In this document: positions 30,701 to 41,508 of the stretch, one piece after another
Numbering within the stretch: the stretch's first letter is position 1
Layout: each line of letters begins with the position of its first letter
Assembly (NCBI GenBank): GCA_028564925.1
Contig: CM053026.1
Span: 599,902,498 to 599,966,497 of the forward strand
Direction of reading: 5' to 3'
DNA length: 64,000 nt
Origin: Lithobates sylvaticus
Taxonomy: Eukaryota; Chordata; Amphibia; Anura; Ranidae
Program-made: the position numbers and the translations under genes
Notes under the pieces: model-generated
Database searches by the model: none
What the model was told of the DNA's origin: nothing
The model's input: only the letters and a program-made list of their open reading frames with translations

Positions 30701-32572
30701 TATGGAGCCTGTCCAGGTGGAGCAGGTAGGAGCACGGTTACTCCATTTCCAGCACTAGATTATTGGACAATCAAAACCATCTCTACAGGTCACACCTGGA
30801 CTTTCACCAACCCACCCACACACCGCTTCATTCCCACAGTTCTACCGAAATCAGAAGAGAAAAGAGAAATTCTCTTATCCTATACAGACTCCCTGATATC
30901 TCAAAGGGCCGTCATTCCGGTACCAGTGGAGGAAAAATTTCAGGGAGTATATTCCCCCCTCTTCATGGTTCTCAAAAAGAACGGGTCATGGAGGCCAGTC
31001 ATCGACCTAACATATTTGAACTCCTTCATCCAGAAGGAAAGATTCAAGATGGAGACTCTCTTGACCATAAGTCAAACAATTCAGCCAGGCGATTGGATGG
31101 TCTCAGTAGACCTGAAGGACGCATATTTTCATGTGCCAATCGCGAGGAATTTTCAGCAATATCTCAGGTTCGCAGTGGAGCAGAGACATCTCCAGTTCAC
31201 CTGTCTTCCTTTCGGGCTGACAACATCGCCTCGAGTGTTCTCAAAAGTATTACTGGCAGTGGTAGCCCTAATCAGGGTCAAAGGTGTCCGGTTACACCAC
31301 TACCTGGACGATCTACTCCTGCTCTCGCAAGACAGAGAGCAGCTTCTTTTACATCGGGACCAAGTCATCTCGGTCTTGACGGAGTTCGGCTGGTTGTTGA
31401 ACAGGGAGAAGAGTCAGTTGGATCCAACCCAGTCCTTGATATTCCTTGGGGCACAGTTCGACACGGTAAGAAGTACCATTTCCTTACCCATGGAGAAGAT
31501 CCCAGTAATCCAAGACAGAATCCGTCTTGCCTTGGCATGTCCTCGCCTCAGGGCATCATATTGCCTCAGGGTTATCGGCACCATGGTAGCCACAGCTCCC
31601 ATGGTAAAATGGGCACAGTGGAAGATGTGGCCCTTCCAAAAGGGTTTTCTTCAGCAATGGGTCCCAGAGTCACAGGATCACTTTATCAGAATGACCCCGT
31701 CCATGAAGGAGAGTCTTCCTTGGTGGCTTCATCAGGAGAATCTCCTCAAGTGCCATTCCATTGCGCCAATCTCCTGGATCACAGTGACGACGGATGCCAG
31801 CAACAGCGGCTGGGGAGCCCTCTGTCTGTCAGAAGTAGCCCAGGGGAAATGGGATTTCCCATCTCAAGGTATAGTGTCAAATGTCTTGAAGCTCCGAGCT
31901 GCCTTTCAAGCTCTTCAAGCCTTCCGTCACCTGATATCAGGAGCCTCGGTTCTGTTGAGACTAGACAACACGACTGCGGTAGCATACATCAAGAGACAAG
32001 GGGGCACACGCAGTCTCGACCTGCTAAAGGAGGTCAGTCCGATTATGGTCTGGGCCCAGGCGAATTTGTCAAATCTATCGGCAGTCTATCTCCCCGGAGT
32101 CCAGAATGTCCAGGCGGACTTCCTCTCAAGAGTATCCCTGGACAACAACGAATGGTCCCTCCACACGGAAGTGTTCAGTTGGATTCTGTCCCTGGGAGTA
32201 ACACCGGAGGTGGACCTCTTCGCATCACCCTGCAATGCGAAACTCGAGAAGTATTACACGAGGAATCGTTGTCCCCAGGCTTACGGGATAGATGCGTTGA
32301 CGGACCAGTGGAGGTTTCTCAGGGCGTATGCCTTTCCCCCAGTTCCGGTCATTCTCCGTTTTCTATCAAGACTCCGCTGGGAAGAAGCCGAAATTATAGC
32401 GGTAATTCCATACTGGCCCAACAGGCCATGGTTTCCTCTCCTGACGCAGCTCAGTTGTCGGGACCCAGTCCCCCTTCCTTCCAGGCCGGATCTCCTGCTA
32501 CAGGGAGCGTCGCTTCACCCATGTCCATCCCATCTCCACCTGATGGTTTGGTGGTTGAAAGGGAAAGGTTAA
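30701..32572 (+). CDS. DIRS reverse transcriptase and RNase H
   Basis: The frame lies directly after the gag-like frame, in the same phase. It shows the RT N-terminal block YSPLFMVLKKNGSWRPVIDL, motif A VDLKDAYFHVPI, LPFGLTTSPRVFSKV, the catalytic YLDDLLLLS, and RNase H blocks TTDASNSGWGALCL and LDNTTAVAYIKRQGG, ending with a PGVQNVQADFLSR motif. These copy the RNA and remove the template during retrotransposition. The first listed start at 30926 is a GTG, and the RT block begins before it, so I give the open stretch from 30701. The catalytic motifs are all present. Length and order match DIRS. Confidence 0.92.
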   Translation, partial: YGACPGGAGRSTVTPFPALDYWTIKTISTGHTWTFTNPPTHRFIPTVLPKSEEKREILLSYTDSLISQRAVIPVPVEEKFQGVYSPLFMVLKKNGSWRPVIDLTYLNSFIQKERFKMETLLTISQTIQPGDWMVSVDLKDAYFHVPIARNFQQYLRFAVEQRHLQFTCLPFGLTTSPRVFSKVLLAVVALIRVKGVRLHHYLDDLLLLSQDREQLLLHRDQVISVLTEFGWLLNREKSQLDPTQSLIFLGAQFDTVRSTISLPMEKIPVIQDRIRLALACPRLRASYCLRVIGTMVATAPMVKWAQWKMWPFQKGFLQQWVPESQDHFIRMTPSMKESLPWWLHQENLLKCHSIAPISWITVTTDASNSGWGALCLSEVAQGKWDFPSQGIVSNVLKLRAAFQALQAFRHLISGASVLLRLDNTTAVAYIKRQGGTRSLDLLKEVSPIMVWAQANLSNLSAVYLPGVQNVQADFLSRVSLDNNEWSLHTEVFSWILSLGVTPEVDLFASPCNAKLEKYYTRNRCPQAYGIDALTDQWRFLRAYAFPPVPVILRFLSRLRWEEAEIIAVIPYWPNRPWFPLLTQLSCRDPVPLPSRPDLLLQGASLHPCPSHLHLMVWWLKGKG

Positions 32573-33576
32573 CAGCTCTGGGGTGTCCGAACACAGCAAT
32601 TGAGACCCTGATGAGTGCCAGGAGAGAGGGTACTAATAGGGTATACCAAAGAATCTGGGCAAGATTCGTGAGTTTCATCTCTACTGTTGGGGGCTCATTC
32701 AAAGACCCAAAAATATCGGACATTCTGGGTTTCCTGCAGTCAGGCCTAGAGTTGCCCTTGGCCGTTAGCTCTCTTAGAGTTCAAGTCTCCGCGATTTCTG
32801 CATTTACAGGCGTTGCCTGGGCAAAACATCCTCTCGTCAGGCAATTCTTCAAGGGTGCAACAAGACTTAGACCTCAAAGGAGGCCAAGGTTCTCCAAGTG
32901 GGATCTTCCCCTCGTTTTGGACTTCTTTTCAGGAGAAGAATTTCAGCAAATGGATCAATTGTCCATCAAAGACCTTTTTCTCAAGACAGTATTCCTGGTG
33001 GCCATAACATCTGCCAAGAGGGTATCTGAGATCAGCTCTCTGGGTTTCAAAGAACCATTTATCACCTTTTTTCCTGATAGAGTGGTCTTGATCCCCATGC
33101 TGGGATCAAACCCCAAAGTGACGTCCGTCTTTCATGAGAATCAAGAAATAGTACTCCCAACATTCCATTCACCTGACAATTCTAGCATCCATCCTCTCGA
33201 TGTCGGAGAAATCTTAAAATTCTATTTGGAAACGACGGCTCCTTTCCGGAAATCGGATTACCTTTTTATCTACTTCCAAGGGAAAAACAGAGGATTACGT
33301 GCTTCCTCCAGATCCATCTCAGCCTGGATCGTCCAGGCTATTCAAAGGGCGTATACGGCTAAGGGTCTGGTTCCTCCGGAGGCAGTGACGGCCCACTCAA
33401 CTAGGAGTGTCTCAACGTCTTGGGCAGCTTCCCGTCACGTGTCGGCAGAAGTGATTTGCAAAGCAGCCTCGTGGTCATCGATAAATACATTTATGACACA
33501 CTATTGTGTTGAGCCAGCGGCTCTTTCCTCAGTTAATTTTGGTTTGAATGTCTTATCTGTTGACGGTGCCAATTAA
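32521..33576 (+). CDS. DIRS tyrosine recombinase
   Basis: From the ATG at 32521 the frame gives 351 residues, overlapping the RT frame by about 50 bases. It shows the phage-integrase fold signature: an N-terminal SAM-like part (ETLMSARREGTNRVYQRIW), the first catalytic Arg in ITSAKRVSEISSL, the H-x-x-R box TAHSTRSVSTSWA, and the Tyr in FMTHYCV. This enzyme replaces integrase and inserts a circular DNA copy. The same frame stays open upstream to 30763 across the RT region; overlapping frames are a known DIRS trait, and I do not claim the upstream part is translated. Confidence 0.9.
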   Translation: MSIPSPPDGLVVERERLTALGCPNTAIETLMSARREGTNRVYQRIWARFVSFISTVGGSFKDPKISDILGFLQSGLELPLAVSSLRVQVSAISAFTGVAWAKHPLVRQFFKGATRLRPQRRPRFSKWDLPLVLDFFSGEEFQQMDQLSIKDLFLKTVFLVAITSAKRVSEISSLGFKEPFITFFPDRVVLIPMLGSNPKVTSVFHENQEIVLPTFHSPDNSSIHPLDVGEILKFYLETTAPFRKSDYLFIYFQGKNRGLRASSRSISAWIVQAIQRAYTAKGLVPPEAVTAHSTRSVSTSWAASRHVSAEVICKAASWSSINTFMTHYCVEPAALSSVNFGLNVLSVDGAN

Positions 33577-33744
33577 ACCTTTTTTCTTTAAACCAGCAAT
33601 ATTTCCCACCCGGGAGTGTATGGCTAGTTATTTCCCATACGTAGGCTGCCATGGAGTCTGTCAGGAAAATGGAAAATTTATATCAAATACTTACCGTAAT
33701 TTTCCTTTCCTGATGGACTCCATGGCAGCAGGAGTTCCCTCCCA

Positions 33745-33880
33745 TTGCTGGAGTAGGCTAAGTTATGGAACACGGTACCTGGCTAGGAGCAAAGATTTAT
33801 GGGAGTGGGGTCCTATGAGGTAGGAGAGGCGGGATTAACCCATACGTAGGCTGCCATGGAGTCCATCAGGAAAGGAAAAT
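33745..33880 (+). repeat. right inverted terminal repeat of DIRS element
   Basis: Pairs with 28301-28432. The sequence ends in a CTGCCATGGAGTCCATCAGG block followed by AAATTACGGTAAGTATTTGA, which is also present, inverted, at about 33676-33706 next to the recombinase frame; this is the internal complementary region. Confidence 0.85.
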
Positions 33881-33910
33881 TACGGTAAGTATTTGATATA
33901 AATTTTCCAT

Positions 33911-34609
33911 TATACTGCTCTTTTAAGGTCTATCCATAGATTTTCAATAATGTTGAGGTCAGGAGATTGTGAAGGCCATGGCAAAACCTTCAGTTTACGC
34001 CTCTTGATGTAATCTCCCGTGGATTTAGAGGTGTGTTTAGGATCATTATCCAGTTGTAAAAGCCATCCTCTCTTTAACTTCAGCTTTTTCACAGATGGCA
34101 TCAAGTTACCATCCAAAATTTGCTGAAATTTTATTGAATCCATTTTTCCTTCTACTCGTGAAATGTTCCCTGTGCCATTGGCTGCAATACAACCATAAAG
34201 CATGATTGATCCACCCCCATGCTTAACAGTTGGACAGAGGTTCTTTTTATTAAATTCTGTGCCCTTTCTTCTCCAAACGTACTTTTGCTCATTCTGGCCA
34301 AAAAGTTCTATTTTAACCTCATCGGTCCACAGAACTTGTTTCCAAAATGCCTCAAGCTTGTCTATATGTTCATTTGCAAAGTTCAAATGCTGATTTTTGT
34401 GGTGAGGATGTAGAAGAGGTTTTCTTCTGATGACTCTTCCATGAAGACCATATTTGTACAAGTATCTCTTTATAGTGGAATAGTGCACCACAACTCCAGT
34501 GTCTGCCTTTCTGGAGGGATCGTGCAGTCAATCGTGGGTTTTGAATTGCTTTTCTAACAATCCTGCGAGCTGTTCTGTCTGATATTTTTCTTGAGCAAAG
34601 ATACCTCAA
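33911..34609 (-). pseudogene. Tc1-like transposase, broken
   Basis: One frame (34370-34609) gives the end of the DNA-binding domain (SDRTARRIVRKAIQNPRLTA). After a frame change near 34490, a 193-codon frame holds GLHGRVIRRKPLL, the catalytic [46 protein letters not shown] and SPDLNIIENLW (third catalytic residue Glu kept). The frame ends at the DIRS junction, about 50 residues short of a normal Tc1 C-terminus. The N-terminal part upstream of 34609 is too decayed to read. Confidence 0.85.
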
Positions 34610-34912
34610 ACAAGAATTGAAAGACTCTTGGCTGGCTACAAAAAGCGTTTACAAGCTGTGATACTTGCCAAAGGGGGCAGTACAAGATATTAACTCTGCA
34701 GGGTGCCCAAACTTTTGCAGACGCCATTTTTTGTTTTCTGTAATTTTGAAAGTGTAAATGATGGAAATAAAATCTAACTTTTTTTTAAATATTATAAGAA
34801 TGTCTAATCTGTAATTTGATGCCATTTGGAGATTTTTCCATCTTTCCTTGGCTTTGTTATGCACATTAATACACATTTTTAACTGGGGTGCCCAAACTTT
34901 CGATCCCCACTG
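33911..34912 (-). mobile_element. Tc1-like transposon, 3' end lost at the DIRS border
   Basis: The minus-strand 5' end starts CAGTGGGGATCGAAAGTTTG next to TA (34913-34914), a known vertebrate Tc1 terminal repeat. The transposase region stops at about 33911, exactly where the DIRS right end begins; no second terminal repeat was found, either here or on the left side of the DIRS element. Confidence 0.85.
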
Positions 34913-34914
34913 TA

Positions 34915-35164
34915 AATGAGGTCTTGGGGCTCAGTCACATGGGTGATGTGGCACGTACAGTGTGATTCAATTTTTTTATTTTTATTTGTTTAATGTGTCT
35001 GGAGCTGTGTGCAGGTGGCCTGTGTTACGGTATGGGCACACAACAGCTGTACAAACACAGCCACAGGCCCTAATTTAACAGGCATGTGAATGTAGGTGTA
35101 TGGCCCCAAATAGAGAATGTGTATTCAGGGACACTCAGCCACGTGTGGCTGTGTTCAGTCATAC
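34915..35164. other. intergenic spacer
   Basis: GT-rich sequence with a small dyad AGCCACGTGTGGCT (35139-35152). No gene. Confidence 0.5.
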
Positions 35165-36475
35165 TACAGGAGCTGATTAGAGACTGCAGATATACTACAG
35201 GAGCTGATCAGAGACTGCAGATATACTACAGGAGATGGTCAGAGACTGCAGATATACTACAGGAGATGGTCAGAGACTGTAGATATACTACAGGAGATGG
35301 TCAGAGACTGCAGATATACTACAGGAGCTGATCAGAGACTGCAGATATACTACAGGAGCTGATCAGAGGCTGCATATATACTACAGGAGCTGATCAGAGA
35401 CTGCAGATATACTACAGGAGATGGTCAGAGACTGCAGATATACTACAGGAGATGGTCAGAGACTGCAGATATACTACAGGAGATGGTCAGAGACTGCAGA
35501 TATACTACAGTAGATGGTCAGAGACTGCAGATATTACTACAGGAGATGGTCAGAGACTGCAGATATTACTACAGGAGATTATCAGAGACTGCAGACATAA
35601 TACAAGAGATGATCAGAGACTGCAGACATGATACAGGAGATGATCAGAGACTGCAGACATGATACAGGAGATGATCAGAGACTGCAGATATTACTACAGG
35701 AGATGGTCAGAGACTGCAGACATAATACAGGAGATGATCAGAGACTGCAGACATAATACAGGAGATAATCAAAGACTGCAGACATAATACAGGAGATGAT
35801 CAGAGACTGCAGATATTACTACATGAGATCATCAGAGGCTGCAGACATAATACAGGAGATGATCAGAGACTGCAGACATAATACAGGAGATGATCAGAGA
35901 CTGCAGACATAGTACAGGAGATGATCAGAAACTGCAGATATTACTATAGAAGATGACCAGAGACTGCAGATATTACTACAGGAGATGGTCAAAGACTGCA
36001 GACATAGTACGGGAGATGGTCAAAGACTGCAGACATAGTACAGGAGATGGTCAGAGAATGCAGACATGATACAGGAGATGATTAGAGACTGCAGACACAC
36101 TACAGGAGATGGTCAGAGACTGCAGACATAGTACAAGAGATGGTCAGAGACTGCAGACATGATACAGGCGATGATTAGAGACTGCAGACATAATACAGGA
36201 GATGGTCAGAGACTGCAGACATAGTACAGGAGATGATCAGAGACTGCAGACATAGTACAGGAGATGGTCAGAGACTGCAGACATAGTACAGGAGATGGTC
36301 AGAGACCGCAGACATAGTACAGGATATGATCAGAGACTGCAGACATAGTACAGGAGATGGTCAGAGACTGCAGACATAGTACAGGAGATGATTAGAGACT
36401 GCAGACCTAATACAGGAGATGATCAGAGACTGCAGACATAGTACAGGAGTTGGTCAGAGACTGCAGACATAGTAC
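35165..36475. repeat. 31-bp minisatellite, about 42 units
   Basis: Head-to-tail units of the form GGAGATGGTCAGAGACTGCAG plus ATATACTACA or ACATAATACA, mostly 31 bp, some 32. The left third uses the GATATACTACAGG form, then GATATTACTACAGG, and the right two thirds the GACATAATACAGG or GACATAGTACAGG form, so variants are grouped along the array. The repeat length is not a multiple of three and the array is non-coding. Confidence 0.95.
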
Positions 36476-37789
36476 AAGCAGTCCTAGCAATGACCAGTGT
36501 GCTTCCAGTGTGGCAAAGTGCCAAATAAAAACAAAAACAAAAACACTTTACTAAACAGTCATTTGCTCAAGCACAGGAGGACAATAAATGGTTAATAGGT
36601 CTGTGAAGCTCATATCCTCACCAGTCTAATTCCAGCAAAGATAACACAAGGACTCTGGCACAAATGGCTCTAAAGAAACAGCTAAAGTTTATTACTAACA
36701 GCATGTCACATACTCATATCTAATGCTGGCTGCAGCATCTTCCAGAAGTTTAATCATCATCATTATCAGTGTGTTTACTGTCCTGTGTGCAGTTTAAATA
36801 AAAACAAAGATAAGAAGAAGTGTGAGAAGACGGAGGGGAAGTCATCCCTCGATCAGTGTGTTCAGTGCCTAATCTGCACACAGGACAGAACACAATGATG
36901 ATGATGACTTCTGCAGCCAGCATTACATGTGATATGTTAGTGATGATGATCAGCTGTTTCTATAGCACTAGTTGTGTAGAGTCCTGTGTGGGCACTGAGT
37001 GATCTGTTGGATGTAAATGTGATCTCCATACCTTCTCTATACTCTGGTATGTTGGATCCTCTCCATCCAGCCCTGCTTTAGCCACTAGCTTTTTCTGATC
37101 AAATGTGGCGGGCAGGATAAGGAGAGGGTTACAGAGGAAAGCTGATTGTCTAAAGAGGTGGTGGGAGGCGGAGCAATTTATCAGCAGCCACTCCCTCCCA
37201 CTCAGATGAGCAGCGCTATTGGTTTGTTACACTGGTGTGTGCCTCCCCCTCTACCATCTCAAAGCCGTGGGAGGGATAGGGGGAGAGCCACGCAGGGCAC
37301 TGCTCTGCAATTGCTACCGTCTGCCCACTGAACCCCTTACTGTTTGGGCCCCCCTGTTTCCCTGGGCCCCCTACAGGAGGACTGGTAGTCCCCCCTATCA
37401 GCGGCCCTGCTTGTACGACTCCAAAGTCATTTGACATTGGAATGCAACTTTGATGCAACTTTGACACAACTTTGGATGGGTGTGACCTAAATGTGACTTG
37501 TTATCCCTCTGCAAAGTCGGACCCACTGTTGCATGTAAAACATTCAGGTATGACTTTCGTGCAACTTTTGATGGTTAACATTGAAGTCTATGGCCCTCAA
37601 GTTGCATGATCAAAGTAGTGCTTGGACTACTTTAAGTCACACATATATGAATGGTTATCATTGGGAAATATGGGGGTTCGACTTGTCATGCATCCTTGAT
37701 GTCCACAGTTGCATGACAAGTCACACAAGTGTGAAGGAGGTGTCATAGTGAACTAGCCACATAGGAAAGAATAACATTTCTACTTGTAA
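36476..37789. other. intergenic, old repeats and an imperfect inverted pair
   Basis: An imperfect inverted pair flanks about 36700-36950 (CACACTGATAATGATGATGA-type and GACTTCTGCAGCCAGCATT blocks match inverted at 36735-36790). Between 37400 and 37745 lies a segment rich in CAACTTTG and AAGTCACAC words, probably an old MITE. No host gene recognised. Confidence 0.4.
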
Positions 37790-39981
37790 TGCATTTTCAT
37801 GTGTAGCAGGCATGTTGTAATGCAATTTCTCCTTTTGGCCACAAGATGGAGACAGAGAGATGCTGACTTGTCCTTCCAGAAAACTCAGAGACACAATGCA
37901 CACTGGGAAAAAGGGGAATTTCAGGAAGTGCTGAGGAGACTGAAGAGAGGGAAGTGCTGAGGTGAGATAAAAGAGAGAGAGAGACATGTTTTCCACACAG
38001 CACTACAGAGAGAGTGCTGACAGAAGATCTGAGGAGGGCTGTCTGAGGAGAGTGAGGGGAGTGGTCTGAGGTACCAGCATCTGATGGGGAGAGACACACG
38101 CTGACACCAGGGACTGTGTGACCCAACAGAGGGAGAGAAAGCCACGTTTCTCTTGAGACTACCGGGGAGAGTTTCCGTGAAGAAAGGGGATAGAAGACAG
38201 GAGTGGTGAGGTGATGGGACTGTGTGGTGGAACTCCACATTAGAGAGAGAGAGCCACACTGTCTACCAGCATCTGAGAGAGAGAGAGAGAGAGAGCCATG
38301 CTTTTCCCGAGACTGCTGCCAAGAGACTGAGGCTAAAACAGCCAGGAACAGTGTCACCCACACGGTCCTCCACCGCTCAGCCCAGGGACCCTGCTCAGAA
38401 ACTCAGCGCCATCTAGCCAAGCATAGACAATCCATGCACCGCTTCGGGGATCAGAAGAACCATCCTGGTGTCCTGTTGGCAGTTGTCCGATCACCCTGCC
38501 AGTTCAGCTACCAGCCATCCTGATCGGCCAACAGGAGATGATCCATTGCCTTACAACATTGCCAGGAGCCTGAACCACCATTTGGGACTTCCGTTGTGTC
38601 ATCACCCAGAGGATTGGTGAGCGGGTGTAAACCCAAAATCTTTCTTAGCACAGTACAGACACTGCATGCAGACACCTATTCCCCTTTCTACTGTCAGAGG
38701 AAGCTTGTTTGGAGCTGACACTTTTAGCCATTCTGTTCTTACAAACCACTACCTAACAGGATTTCCTAGAGGATTAATGTCTCACTTTTGATTGATTAAA
38801 CCTACTCTCTTTACATAGGGCCCCAACGTTTGCTAGCAGAAGACACTAGTACCCTTCAACTCAGGACCTGCAACCTTACAGGACTGTACTTACTGTATCT
38901 GTTAACCCATTTCTTCTTTTTGTATTGTTATTTTCAGTAGCTGGGTATAGAGAAGAGTGAGGCTAAGTTGGCTGTCACTGGTCTCTATGCCCTTGGAGGA
39001 CTGGAGTGACGTCATGACCTCACTTCCAGTTCCAGGGCCATAGTAAATAATATATTTTTTTTTAAAGCAAGAGTTAAAAAAAAATTCTGTATTCTGCTGA
39101 TATTTTATTTTTGTAATTGTTGTCGCTACCATTAATGTATACAGTAAGTTCCTGAATGTATATCCATATACCAGAAATCTGCAAAATATGAAACTGGGTA
39201 GATAGAAATATATTGAGCTTGTAATCAGTATCCCAAAATTAATAGTTCCTTTTGTCCTAAATCAAAAATAGACATTTATTTCTCCCTATCCCTATATACT
39301 AGGACTGTATTCCGTTTGGAAATGAGCCTCCCAGTATCCTGCCATTGTATCAGAGCTATAGGTACTATATTATCTACACCTTTTGGCTTTTAAAAGACAT
39401 CTCCAGTGTCCACTTGAAATATAGAAAGATTATGATCATTTCTTGCCAACGTGAGATGATAGATTAGACACTTTTGTGAAAGATGCAAGGTCATAAACAA
39501 TGACCATGATGGAGGTCACTATAGGTGAATAAATGTGTGCACAGCTAATTTCAAGAATTCCTTTTGTACAAAACGGCTATATCTATTGATGTGTTGCCAC
39601 ATTGTATAGGGCTGAGAAATAATTAGTTCATTATTCCTTTGAGATTTCTGGGATTCACCACCCAAGCCTATTATATCTTTGAATGTCTTAGTTTATTATT
39701 TATTATTGTATTACATTAACATGACCATTAAAAAAAAAAAAAAGTCAGTTTTAAGAAAGAGACCTGGATATAGAGTATAATGGAGACTTACGGGCTTATT
39801 CAATAAAATTTTGCAAAGCGTTTTGTAGATTATTCATAGCTATCCACAATGCATGACATTTGAGCATTTTTTTCTACAAAGCCCTCTTACATTTGAATAC
39901 TCACCATCTGTTAAATAAAAACTTCTTGTTATCTATGCACATTGCAAATATTCACTTAGATTTATACAGACAGGCTCATTG
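37790..39981. other. intergenic, GA-rich tract, no gene recognised
   Basis: Purine-rich sequence with a GA run at 38274-38293. The block begins TGTAGCAGGCATG at 37802, which could be an LTR start, but no matching end or partner was found. No coding motif. Confidence 0.4.
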
Positions 39982-40534
39982 CTCAAAATAGGACATCTAA
40001 GCCTAGAATGGGAAACGGTATGAATCACTAAGTACATATTAACAGAATTTGTATAGAATTTGTTTAATATTCTCAACATAATCAGAAGTTCAACCCACTT
40101 GTAGTCAGGTTAAGGTATGTATGGCTTAATGAGTCGGCTAAGGCTGGGGAAAGGGTTAAGTGTTTCTTGCTTAGTTTCTGAGCTTTTGGTCCTATAAAAA
40201 CGGGGACAGCTTAGGTCCATAAAGGTGGGTTGTGGTGGGTCCAGAGAGTTCCAGCATCACCTGTGAGCACAGTTGTTGACACTACTGAAGGAACCAGGGT
40301 TCTCTGAAGACATCCATGCCATGGACAATGTGGTAATGGACTCTCACCTTATAGAGGTATGCCTGGGCCACTACATTATTCTAGTCAGGATTAGAGAAAG
40401 GACAATGTACATCTTAAACTGTTATGCTGTATTTCTCCAGTAAAGTTTCACTAACCATTTTAAGTCTGGTCTGAAGGGGAGCATGTTGGTTCTGAAATAT
40501 CTGAAAGAACCAGGGTCTGTAACAGCACTATGGG
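39982..40534 (+). repeat. dispersed repeat with TATA box, copy 1
   Basis: Aligns in the same direction with 60051-60582 from CTCAAAATAGGACATCTA to CAGCACTATGGG. It contains TATAAAA (40194-40200), GGTGGGTCCAGAGAGTTCC downstream, and a late CCAGTAAAGTT. This order (promoter box, transcribed part, possible polyadenylation signal) suggests a solo LTR, but I found no target duplication and cannot name the family. Confidence 0.6.
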
Positions 40535-40948
40535 CTAACTATCAAGAACTAGTTGCCAGGCTGTCATACTGATCCTCTTCCTGCAACACTTTGACTCAGT
40601 GACCTGGATCAAGTATGTAGGCTAAGACATTCAAAATTTCTTTGACTTTCATGATCTGTATACTTGCTCTGAATTTAAGTAAAAAGAGAGTTAGAAAAAA
40701 AGATAATAGATAAAAACATAAACAGTAACATAATATGAGTTCAGATATTTAACGTAGAAAAGCACTTTCGTGGCTCTATTACAAATCTTTTGGAAAATAC
40801 AATGCAGCTCAAAACATTCTTAACAGACAAAAAACAATTCGGATGAACGCCAAGAGAGTGATCTGCCTGAAAAAAACAAAGTATGTCTTATTATTACAAT
40901 GAAAGCTCCAAGCAATAGCAAAAATAGTCGTATTTATCATGCTGCTGC
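40535..40948. other. intergenic, AT-rich
   Basis: Nothing recognised. Confidence 0.5.
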
Positions 40949-40952
40949 TTAA

Positions 40953-41504
40953 AGCGGTTCTGCACTCTGTATATTTTTTTTTTTTTTTGGGTGGGGTATA
41001 CAAAGGATGCTTACCTTAATTGGGGGACTCACCTGTTCCATCTTCCATCTCGATCGCCGCCGGTTTTCGTCCGATGAAGTTCTTCATCTTCTTCTTTTGT
41101 GCTGGGGGCCATCTTGCCTGTGGGCATGTGAAACCCCCACAGGCACTTTAGATGGCCCAGCATGCACGCGCGTGCGCAGTAACGGCACATCTGCCGACAT
41201 CTCACGAGATTTCGGAAGATGTGTCCGAAATCTCGCGAGATTTCGGAAAATGTGTCCGAAATCTCGTGAGATTTCGGAAGATGTCCGCACTGACTCCTGG
41301 GAACAATGACACCAGATCCCAGGAGACAGTGCGGCCTGACGACGATCGACGCAGAGACCCCGCCCACCCCCGAAGAGACAGAAGACCGGAAGTCATCAAT
41401 TACAAGGTAAGTAAAAAAAAAAAAAAAAACACATTTCATTTAGTACTCTTTGCCTGATTTGGAAGGCAAAGAGATTTACTAAATGAAATGGGTGCAGAAC
41501 CACT
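40953..41504. mobile_element. TTAA-target MITE with internal dyad tandem array
   Basis: Ends AGCGGTTCTGCACTC and GGGTGCAGAACCACT are inverted, with TTAA on both sides (40949-40952 and 41505-41508). Inside, at about 41197-41290, a 33-bp unit TCTCGCGAGATTTCGGAA plus AATGTGTCCGAAA is repeated about three times; each unit is itself palindromic, so similar open frames appear on both strands. No real gene. Confidence 0.8.
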
Positions 41505-41508
41505 TTAA

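Larger units (their letters stand above)
28301..33900 (+). mobile_element. DIRS-type tyrosine-recombinase retrotransposon, looks whole
   Basis: Inverted terminal repeats (about 28301-28432 and 33745-33880) share CTCCATGGCAGCCTACGTAT, GGGTTAATCCCGCCTCTCC and the TATGGxACxxTACCTGGCTAGG region. A short segment repeating the outer end sequence sits inside the right side (about 33636-33740), as expected for the internal complementary region of DIRS elements. The three coding parts follow in order: gag-like, reverse transcriptase/RNase H, tyrosine recombinase. There is no integrase, aspartic protease or LTR. I see no break in the readable frames, so it looks complete and probably young. It abuts a Tc1 remnant at 33911. 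It is handled as a virus-like element and described only by parts. Confidence 0.92.

Noticed and set aside
30763-32520. N-terminal 585 codons of the recombinase frame as a separate protein
   Set aside because: The content is low-complexity Ser/Pro/Gly of the kind expected from an out-of-phase reading of RT; reported only as an overlap.
35165-36475. Regular repeat array, possible CRISPR
   Set aside because: Units are contiguous with no unique spacers, and the genome is a vertebrate; this is a minisatellite.
37790-38960. Possible LTR starting TGTAGCAGGCATG
   Set aside because: No matching end, partner or target duplication was found by eye.
41029-41457. Frames with repeated FRNLARFR and SREISDT words on both strands
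   Set aside because: Product of the palindromic 33-bp tandem unit in a TTAA element.
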